Shown piece by piece: positions 1 through 64,000 of a stretch of DNA of 64,000 bases. Origin of the DNA: Onchidella celtica. Its lineage: Eukaryota > Mollusca > Gastropoda > Systellommatophora > Onchidiidae. Each line of letters begins with the position of its first letter. Positions within the stretch are counted from its first letter, which is position 1. The notes under the pieces are model-generated. The model was not told where the DNA came from and did not search any database. It worked only from the letters and a program-made list of their open reading frames with translations. The stretch spans positions 39,184,557 to 39,248,556 of the forward strand of contig OZ007570.1 of NCBI GenBank assembly GCA_963931925.1, read 5' to 3'. The position numbers and the translations under genes are program-made.

Positions 1-573
1 TTGTGTATACCCTTGACTCTTTGCAATGTCAGTAAGATTTACTAAAGAGCCCCCCCCCCCCCCGGTACACCAAGGGGGAGTGGCCATCATGGGCCCATGC
101 ATGCCAACTGGCCCACCTGCCCCCACCCCGTCTGGCCCGTCTTGACAAATTCTGCCAGGCTGCACATATTTGTAAACAGTTAACTACAAAAATACAGCTC
201 ATGGTGCATGTCATGCTTTCATCAGTCATTTCTGCCGTGCTGTATGGTGGAATCTCAGTATATATATATATATATAATAATATATAAATATGCCATGCAT
301 ATTTTTCTCCTGAAAGATTCCCAAATCAAAGTAAGTACATTAGTTTCATCATTACATCATAACTTTGCGGGCTTTGCCTCTAGCATTAATTTCTGAAGCA
401 GGTGTAGCTTGAGCTTTGCTTGACAGATCACTGCCGTGTATCTGAATCTGATGCATTTCTTGTCCTACTCTGTAGTCCGAAATACGAAGCAGAACCTCAG
501 GCTATGAGAAGGACAATTTAAATTTCAGCAATGAAACTATTGTAGTGGTGTCTAAAAGGTATCCTAAGCCAGT

Positions 574-690
574 GCGACGCAAAGTTTCAATATAGCGAAA
601 GAAATGTATTCTGGAAAAGCCCCACCTTAAGAGAAAACTAATCAGTGAATTCTAAAAAGAAAAGGAAAAACATCAGGGGCTTTGCGTCGC
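574..690. repeat. Small hairpin element with 11-bp inverted ends
   Basis: GCGACGCAAAG at 574-584 is matched by its exact reverse complement CTTTGCGTCGC at 680-690, enclosing about 95 bp of AT-rich DNA. This is the shape of a short MITE or hairpin repeat. No target duplication was identified. Confidence 0.5.
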
Positions 691-976
691 TGAGAAAAAA
701 AAATGTAAAAGGGGGGGGGGGGTGCGAAAGGAAATGAATTAAGCATTTTTCAATTAAGAAATTTTTTTTTTTCAACTGCTGAACTTGAAGAGTACTTCCT
801 TCAGCCCCTTGCCCCACCCGCTTTTTTAACCTCCTTCCAAATTTTCTGAGTTGATAACGATGATATCATTTTCACCGTGTGGCTTGACCCAAGTGGCCTT
901 TGATATCTCAGGAAGAGGGAAAAGGACTGGGCGTCGGGTGTTTCTCCAGTGTGTTGTAAAATAAGGGGGGGGGGGA

Positions 977-1115
977 GTGTCACAAAGTCAGGAGCAAGCA
1001 ACGGTATTGCTCACCGAGTTTTGCGACACCTTAAATAGAGGGACAGGAACCTCGTCACAGAGTCGGGAGCAAGCAAAGGTATTGCTCGCCGAGCTCTGTA
1101 ACCCCTTACAAACTA
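977..1115. repeat. Two-copy tandem repeat of about 75 bp
   Basis: The block around GGAGCAAGCAACGGTATTGC (from about 988) recurs with few changes from about 1068 (GGGAGCAAGCAAAGGTATTGC region). Each unit also contains GAGCAA...TTGCTC, a small internal inverted repeat. Confidence 0.7.
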
Positions 1116-1848
1116 TCAGGGAATCTCACGCTTGCTCTGCCAAAACACCAAGACAAGACCCAAGATAGAATATAAATCAATTACTAAGTTTAATATTGGT
1201 AATAAGGCTACTAAAGATAATGTCGAAATATGAATGATAATATATGATTTATACATAAACACATCAAACAGCAAGAAAGAAAGATAATAAGATCAGACGA
1301 ATAAACAGATTAGACCCGATCGACACTGACCGATACAGTGAATAGTCTGCAAATCAATGCTTCAAAATAGTCTTACTTAAAGCTCCTGAAAAAGAATACC
1401 TTAAACTGCAGTATTAGCTGCGATCTGAAATGTAAATATCAACTTAAACAGAATTGAATCATACATTCTAAAACACTCAAAAACTAAATAATGACTGTAG
1501 TCCTTTGAACCTCACATTAAGGACAAAGTTCACATTTGTCTATCAGTCCTAGTAGTACTAATAAGAGAAATTTCCGTAAGTCACAGACTTTAAAATATTA
1601 CTTGATATATTATATATTCACACACAGTCCTGTTCCTCCGCTCGGCTACGACTCCCAACAAGAAGTATAATTAAATCTTCTGAAGTTCCAGGCTATGTCG
1701 TTGTTCTGGACAGGACAAACTCCATGTGAACTCCAGGTAAAACTTCGGGTACAGCCTCCAGGTAAAATATCCAGGGAAAATCTCAGGATAACCTCACGGT
1801 AACCGCTCAGTGATCTTATATGATGAACAATCAAACGGGTTATTCCAC

Positions 1849-1990
1849 CAGCTACATGCTGATTCAAACTATTGGGTCAACAACACGTTGATCTCCAAAA
1901 TACTTTCCAACTACACGTTGGTTTTATTTTAAAATACATACACTTTACCAGTCACACACTGGTTTTAAAAGTGTACCAACTACACGTTGG
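1849..1990. repeat. Series of five 13-15 bp mini-hairpins
   Basis: CAGCTACATGCTG (1849-1861), TCAACAACACGTTGA (1877-1891), CCAACTACACGTTGG (1907-1921), CCAGTCACACACTGG (1948-1962) and CCAACTACACGTTGG (1976-1990) are each a 4-5 bp stem around a five-base loop, mostly of the type NACAC. Starts are 28-41 bp apart. Stems vary between units while remaining self-complementary, so it is not a simple duplication. Confidence 0.75.
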
Positions 1991-2318
1991 TTAAATTACA
2001 TACGAACTTCATCCTCTCGGGATGGAAGTAAGGAGAGCTCTGCTGCTACTTTCTCATGAACATAGTCTTAAAGGCCGGACTCACCCGCGTAATAGCCAGG
2101 TGCCGTCCATAAATCTTATAGTATGAATGGACACTGTACGGACTTTCCAAGAATGGGTCTCGTACAGTATCCGACCACCCACAGACATTGTAAATTGTAC
2201 TTGAAAAATGACCTCTGCTGAGTGCAGACTTAGCAATTCCGCGACAGGGAGTATGTGGGCACTTGTAGGCGTTTAATATGAATTGCTTGGTATAAGATCT
2301 ATACAGACATATATATTA

Positions 2319-3236
2319 TATATAGGCACTTCACCTATCTTGGCAGTACATTGTCTTCCGCGGCTCGTGTTGATACTGAAATTCTCTCAAGAATCAGCAA
2401 AGCCAGCTCTGCATTTGGCAGGCTTCGAAAGAGAGTATGGGATGTCGCCGGCATTCGCACAGACACTAAGCTGAAAGTGTACAATGCTGTGGTCCTTCCC
2501 ACCCTACTCTATGGGGCTGAAACCTGGACAGTGTACCAATCGCATGCCAGAAAGCTAAATCACTTTCATCTGGCCTGCCTTAGAAAGATCCTAAGGATCA
2601 AATGGCAGGATAAAATTCCAGACACTGAGGTCCTCAATCGTGCCAAGGAATTGAGCATCTTCTGCCACCTGAAAAAAATTCAGCTACGTTGGGCAGGACA
2701 TGTTGTCAGAATGCCCGACTCCAGACTCCCTAAGCAAATCTTCTTCTCTGAGCTCTCCAATGGAACGAGGAATGTTGGGGCCCCAAAGAGACGTTACAAA
2801 GACACTCTCAAGCAATCACTGAAGGCCTTTGCCATTGATGTGAGTGAGTGGGAAAAGCTCTCGCTTGATCGTGCAAATTGGAGGGCGGCCCTTACCAGAG
2901 GCAGCAAAGCATGGGAAGCTGACAGAGTCCAGCAGGCTATCAAAAAAAGAAAACGGCGCAAGAAAAGGCCCAGTGGTACTGAACCAACGGAGCACTCTTG
3001 TCATTTATGCGGAAGGGTCTGCAGGGCAAAAATAGGACTTATCAGTCACATGAGAAGCCATAAGTCATGAAAGAACAGTCTTTCCATTCTGTCCTCTGTG
3101 TCCTTTAGTTCTCTTTATTGTCCATGTGTTGAAATTCTCAACAATTTCTGTTCTTTATTCCTCTGGTGTTGTTAAGGTCATCATCATACCTGATGGACGA
3201 ACTATTATTATTATTATTATTATATAGGCACTTCAC
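2319..3236 (+). mobile_element. 5'-truncated LINE insertion with 16-bp target-site duplication
   Basis: TATATAGGCACTTCAC occurs at 2319-2334 and again at 3221-3236, exactly flanking a unit that ends in an (ATT)n tail (3201-3220). This is the signature of target-primed retrotransposition of a truncated copy. The coding part is the C-terminal end of a LINE polyprotein (described separately). The 3' UTR is about 150 bp and includes TCATCATACCTGATGGA, a small hairpin before the tail. Confidence 0.92.
2336..3070 (+). pseudogene. LINE reverse-transcriptase C-terminal part with C2H2 zinc finger
   Basis: The open frame reads HFTYLGSTLSSAARVDTEIL (the first residues lie in the target duplication) and continues for about 240 residues. 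Landmarks are LPTLLYGAETWT, LRWAGHVVRM and GAPKRRYKDTLK, typical of the region after the RT domain in many animal non-LTR elements. The end is a C2H2 finger: CHLC, twelve residues, then HMRSH. The frame is undamaged, but the endonuclease and RT catalytic motifs are missing through 5' truncation, so the copy cannot move by itself. Confidence 0.85.
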
Positions 3237-3737
3237 TTTGCTTCCGCCTCTCTTTGTCTCACTTATAAAAGACACATTTCTACCCTTGAGCACACGCTGA
3301 AATAATCACGAAAGACTTATTTACAAGGTGCTAGCATCATAAACCTTCACCCGGACTTGCCTTGCGTTACTGGTTTTACATTATAAACTTTGGTAAATTA
3401 AGAACAGCATGATATAGGGTAGCATTCATATTATATCTGAAGTCGTGAGATAGCTTTTGTCAGGTTTAGTTTTTTTCTTGATAAATTAATAGCATTATAT
3501 GCGTTGTATATTGTACATCATAGAACTCCCCATTGCTACCGCTAGGAATAAATGTCTCTTTTTAGCTGGTCAGTTTATGATAAGATACTGCGAATTGTGT
3601 GTGCAAATTTGTGGGTATCTGGTGATGTTTTTACAGTATTACAGTAGGTCCTCCCCGTTTTCCAGCCTACTTATCTATATCTTCTCTGGCTGTCGTTTAT
3701 TGCAGATAATTATGTCCTCAGTTTATTGGTTTATTGG

Positions 3738-3840
3738 AAAATCTGTGGGGTCGCTGCGAGGCCTGAAGCAAAATCAAAATATGGCAAAAAGAAAAAGTTG
3801 TTATTAGCAAAGCCTTGCGTGAGAAATAATACAGAAACGG
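3738..3840 (+). repeat. Copy of a repeat also found at 50885-50980
   Basis: The sequence beginning AAAATCTGTGGGGTCGCTGC and running through AGCAAAGCCT to AATACAGAAACGG matches 50885-50980 in order, with scattered changes. The second copy is a hairpin element (see 50911-51040). Here the second hairpin arm is mostly lost. Confidence 0.6.
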
Positions 3841-6800
3841 TACAATGAAAGTCGAAGCCTTTGAACCACCATACATTGACCGACCCGCTGTGCTCCAAAA
3901 ATCCAAACCTGGTCTCGCAGTTGAGTACTCGCACTGAATATTGGTTTAAAATTCTACACTTGTTTTTATTTGTTCACTTTTCTATCATGTTGCATTTTTT
4001 CCCGATGAAGATCGGTCGATCGAAAGCTTGCTTTGTCTACCCTTTTCTTTGCGTTTTAATGTGTCGTTTCAGTATTATTTCTTACCTGAAGTTTTGCTAC
4101 ATGCAATTTTTTCTTTTTGCTAGATTTTGACTTCAATTTGTCAGGTCTGTTCTACAAAAGACTTAATGATCCATTTCTTTCCATTTCTTTTGCAAGGTCC
4201 GGTGTACATAATGCGGAGTTCAGAGCTCTTTTTAAAACAAGTTGGTTTTTTTTAACCGAACCTCCGCTTTTCCACAGCGTCAAACATGTCCCAATTGGCC
4301 TTTCCTGTCCCTCGCTACTACTGACAGTGACTTGGGTCTCTTCGGTTGAGTACACACAGAGGCATTTCACCCCTCCTTGCTCAGCCGATGCAAAGAGGGC
4401 TTTGGTTCAGATTCAGATAGACCATTATTTTTTTCACTGTGGGGCGGGTGACCTCATTCGAAACCCGATCTACCACTACCAATACCCCTCTTTGCCATTG
4501 CGCTGTGTGCTTGTGTGCCGTGCAGGTGAAAATAACAACTTTTTGTGAAGTATTGTGCGTGTCAGTGTGAACCAAGACACGGGTCAGGCCACCGTGTATA
4601 GAGCGCGTAGAACAAAGCTGAGATGTAAATGATTCTTGTCCGATGTACTGAGAATTGATTCTATAATCAGATCAGTATCTCCAGCATACCTGGCTGGGCT
4701 TCTGTCCCATGTTGAAAAAGGAGACAAGATTTCATTTCTATTGTTCTGTCGGTGCTTGGAACAGTCTGTTGTTATTAATTTGTCATTATTGTGTGAAATT
4801 GGCAGCGGGTGGTTTTGCCGGTGATTCCATTGGAGTAACACAGTTTTTGTGAATAAAATACCTTTGACTTATTCCAATAGTTTGGTTGATCTGAGTGTTA
4901 CCGGAATTTCAGTTGCCCGGATTTTATTTCTATAAATGGTTTCTATGAGATCCATCGCATTCTCCATGGGCATGGTGTGTTTGGGAGGATCTGTGATTTT
5001 CCGGTGTTGGTCAGGCGCGTTCATTCTCAGGGCAGGAATTCTGTTTTATGTGTAGTGGAATGGTGAAGTTACTAAAATCACGAGAATCCGCTTTCATTTT
5101 CTATTATTGTGAATCTGGACACATTCTTCATTTAAGTCAGCTGTGAATAAGGAGACGACATAGTGTCATTAGTGAGGTCAGATAAGGAAGGAGAACAGAA
5201 TTAAATTAATCATAAACTGAATATTCGGAAGTGTGGGCTTTCACTATTTTTGGGCGGAAACTTTCAGACTGTCGGGCGAGAATTAGCAGTAAAATCTACA
5301 TCATTTGCATGAGAAGGCTTGTTTCTTAAGTCTGTCTGGACCATAGACGTGAGTGAATAAAACGCAGCCCTGAAATTGTTTTGGTATGTGTCAACTCCAC
5401 TTTGTGTCACAATGGTGTCATTGGAGTCTGTATGTGCAGTATTATGTGTGATTTTGGTTGTCAGTGCTCGACATTCACATTTTGGCAGGTAAAATTGAAA
5501 AGAGACGATGAAGGCCAATTACTGTAGCCACTGTGACCGTAGAGTTGAGCGTGGGAATATTTTGTGTAGGTATTTGAAAGCAAATATAGCTGCTCCGTTT
5601 AATGTTATATTGCAGTTACAATATTACTGAGATGTAGGCAAATGCAAAGCCCAGGTGTACGCTGAATAATGATGATGGCAATATGTTAAGGTGGTTCAAT
5701 AATTATGTCTACTAACTGCCACAAAAGGTGTGCTTTCGTTGAGATGCGTGTAAAGCACTCTGGACGTGTAGATTCCGTGTCTCTGGGTGTGTCAAAATTG
5801 GACGGTTTATGTTGAATGCCATTGGAAGCGACCGAAGAGAAATTTTATAGCCCGTTTTCTATTACCGCCGTCTGTGTACACAGTAGTTGAGTTGCCTTTT
5901 GCGAAGGTGGTTCGGGTAGTAAAAAAAAGTGCACTGAATCGGGCAAGGGTCCTGGCGGAGGTATTCTTACGGAGATGTTTTTTTTTTTTTTATTGTGTTT
6001 CAGTTGTATAAGTCTAAGTATAGAAAGGTAAGCTGTCCGATCCCGGGTTGCTTGTGTGTTTGGATACTGTGCAATAGCTTATGTTAATATGGATGAAGAG
6101 CAGTGGTATGGTTTACCAAGGTGGGGGGCGGGGGGGGGGTGTCATTGTGATTGATTTGTGCTTGAGATTCCTCAGACAGCCTAAGATGTCGCTGGATGAT
6201 TCTAGAAATGTAAATAGAATGCGAGCTCAAGTCTGTGAAACACTAGGAGTCAGTGCCAAAAGTGCAGTGTTTAACAATATTTTGACTAGACTATTCTGTA
6301 CACTTCGGCTCCTCTCAAACCTAAGATAATAAGTTGACTAACTCTTGGTGGCACAATTATTAGTTAAGAGTCTTGAAACACAACAGAGGAAGGGCAGAAC
6401 GCAGATAGAGAAATTCAGGTCTAGAAAATTAATAAGCAGATATCATTGCCAGGTCGAGTTAGGGTACCATGGTGTTCTGAATACATTTGCCATGAGCTGG
6501 TTGGATAAGAGAGGAAGAAGGTAAACTGAAGGGAAAGTGTTAGACATGCACTGTACACACCTCAGGTTGAAGCCCGGTGTAATAGTTTTTGATGGCATAC
6601 AATAAATTATTATCATCAGTCAGCCCACCTTACCCCGCCCACAGCCTTTGTTGCCTGGTGTAGGGTAATTACGAAATGCGTCACGAACTGTTGTGTGTAG
6701 GAGGCTATTGTTTTTTTCTCTGGGGTGAAGCTTGTTTGTTTAGTGACAGGCCATTGTTGAAACTATGTAGATCTTTGTCATTTTACTCGTGATATTAGTG

Positions 6801-7368
6801 TTTTTCAAGTGGTTACCGACGAGGTTGAGTGTAGTGTCGATAAATTGCATGTCCACTGCGCGAAAGCTTTGCTCTCACTGTCGCTGGGATACTACGTCGA
6901 CGGATGACCCTAAAGTCTATCTACAAATTTAATATAGTGAAGACTTGGTGACTGGATCATCGCATATAAAATTATTATAATAAAGCAGTCATGATTCATT
7001 CATAAGAATTTTAAGTGGTATTGTTTTAGACAGTTCGTGCCATTGTCTAATGCCACAGTATTTTGATGCTGTGATGGACTCAGTCATCAGCCTGATTTTG
7101 TGCAGGTTTATTTTATTGAGTTTGTGAGTGGTATTTCAGCAGTCATAAGTTCATTTGAAACAACATTATACATCATTCGTGCATTTTCCGTATTGATGGA
7201 GCTATTATTTTTAAGATCATTAAATTTTAAAATGTATGTATCTTGGCTGTTGAATCATGTGACATTGATTTTGTGATAGAATGTGACTGGTAACTTGCCA
7301 TTGGATTCTATAATAACCTTGTGTGCACGTTATACTGTGCATTTTTAGCTTCCTAACTCTTCAACATC

Positions 7369-62616
<55,248 letters not shown>

Positions 62617-64000
62617 TTAAATCGTGTTGGTATTCATTGGCCTCCCATTATAAACTGCATTGCAGATTGCACTTGTTTTTTTATCTTTATTTTATCCGTC
62701 TCAGATATTTGTAATTATGAAGTTGTCTGTATTACCTGCAATTGGCATGTCTTCAGTATTTCATTTGGATAAAGGTAATGGAATATGTTTCAGAGAATGG
62801 ATTACCCTGGTTACTCTTTTCATCATAATCTCAGGCAGGTCAGAAACAAAACCAGCCACTTATAGGTGTAGCAAGAGCAATTTTAAGGGTCTCTTTTGTG
62901 TGATTATATTCAGTGTAAAGAAAGATACTCTCCCTTCATTATACAAATATTTTATTAAATATTTAGTGGAGAAAGTAACTTGGTTTTGAAAAAAAACAAA
63001 ACAAATTGATATCAAGTCCTCATTGCCTATATAATTCGTGCTAAATAATTCATTTCTTCAAGTATACCATGTGTTGGTTTTGATATAATTACAAAAGATT
63101 GCTGTTCATATACAGGACAGAATGTTTTTCATGTGTTTTGTAGAGCTAAATTATCTAAATACTCAGTTTGATAGATCTGATATCTGTTTCTCAGTGTCCT
63201 TTCCTTTTTTGTTCTTAACAGGTTTACTGTTTTGTCTTGTGTAGTTCTAATAGTAATAATGTACTTCTAGCATTTATACTGTACTAAGGTCAGAGGAAAG
63301 TGGCAGTTGAATAGAGAGTGAGACTTAAGCGTGGTGTTGATGTTTATGTACTTTTATAGCGTACTACTAAAATGGTTTTCTTGTTTGTTTGAGTGAGTTT
63401 GATATCTTGCCATATCTAATCTTGACAAACATTGATAGTGTGTTGATAATACAGCCACTGTACAGGTCTATTAAGATAGACATTGTGGCAGAGAGGAGTG
63501 CTTCATGATGGAGGGTTAAACACATACGTCATCATATATAGGTTTTCCTCTCCAGGCAAATCCTATACCCATAAAATTACTCATAGTGAAAATGGCATAC
63601 AAAATTTTTCCTTCAGAAGATGTGGGAGAAACGGAACAATTTTGGACTTTATCATTTGGCTGCTGAAGTAAAATTAATTTTTTTGTTGTTCTTTTCATCA
63701 GTGAACATCAGATAATATCTGTGCTTAAGTTTCATTTGTAATATTTGCTCAAAGAAAGCATTGCTTTTACATAAGTTTTGCTTACCGATACATGTACTTG
63801 ATTCCTTTCGCATCAACATTTTTCTTCTAGGCAGTGATAGAATGTTCTGTAAACCCAGACTTACTTTTTTGCTGCTTTGGCAAAGCTAACAATTCTGTAC
63901 TTTAAAATTTTTACACAATACTGATCCGAGTCCGACCCATTGTTCCATACATTCTTCTTGAGCAGTCTAGAATTCTATATAAAAAAATTTTTTTCATTTG
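62617..64000 (+). other. 3' UTR and downstream DNA of the anoctamin gene
   Basis: There is no recognisable coding region after the stop. I see no AATAAA; an ATTAAA at 62954-62959 is the nearest variant polyadenylation signal, but without a clear downstream GT-rich element it stays weak. The transcript end is therefore not fixed, and short open frames here have no family resemblance. Confidence 0.4.

Larger units (their letters stand above)
1..7368. other. Upstream region without recognised host exons
   Basis: Homopolymer C/G runs (around 50-63, 711-722, 966-975), a (TA)n run near 261-285 and repeat elements described separately are visible. Non-coding first exons of the anoctamin gene could lie here but cannot be recognised without transcripts. 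No conserved protein appears other than the LINE fragment at 2335-3070. Confidence 0.6.

Noticed and set aside
1849..1990. CRISPR-like array
   Set aside because: The units are hairpins with varying stems, not identical direct repeats with unique spacers, and the DNA is animal.

Overview
This window is nuclear DNA of an animal. It is AT-rich, protein-coding exons are short and separated by long introns with GT/AG borders, and the introns are full of LINEs, a tRNA-derived SINE, MITE-like inverted-repeat elements and microsatellites. The retroelement proteins and the repeat style look like those of molluscs or other lophotrochozoans. That placement is an inference from family resemblance only; no species call is possible from the sequence.

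One host gene fills most of the window: a complete plus-strand anoctamin (TMEM16) gene. I could join 23 coding exons from an ATG at 7369 to a TGA at 62616. Every junction is GT/AG and every reading phase closes, giving a predicted 941-residue protein. It has the N-terminal anoctamin dimerisation domain (exons 3-6), the ten-helix membrane region (exons 9-23) and all six acidic/amide residues of the TMEM16 calcium site. Its C-terminus ends in a PDZ-ligand-like RTYV. The paralogue is unresolved: the helix-6 segment looks most like ANO1/ANO2, while the first loop and helix 2 look most like ANO7/ANO4. A possible 45-nt in-frame cassette exon lies at 27981-28025.

Layout. 1-7368: upstream DNA with no recognised host exon; it holds a small hairpin element, a group of mini-hairpins (1849-1990) and a 5'-truncated LINE with a perfect 16-bp target-site duplication (2319-3236). 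7369-25836: exons 1-4 with three very long introns containing a long foldback element, a LINE RNase H remnant, several MITEs, a minisatellite, an 883-bp and a 1.3-kb inverted-repeat element and a LINE 3' end. 25837-43359: exons 5-13, with a SINE at 39.6 kb. 43360-52241: exons 14-18, with nested inverted-repeat elements in introns 13 and 16. 52242-57004: intron 18, occupied by a 3.3-kb LINE with endonuclease and reverse transcriptase. 57005-62616: exons 19-23. 62617-64000: 3' UTR and downstream DNA.

No rRNA, CRISPR array or prokaryotic feature is present. No standalone tRNA gene was seen; the only tRNA-like sequence is the SINE head. The most distinctive content besides the gene is the collection of non-autonomous DNA elements whose inverted repeats and target duplications can be read directly. 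Among them are three separate TTAA-flanked (piggyBac-like) elements and an element carrying repeated GTCAYGCCGTAACG motifs.
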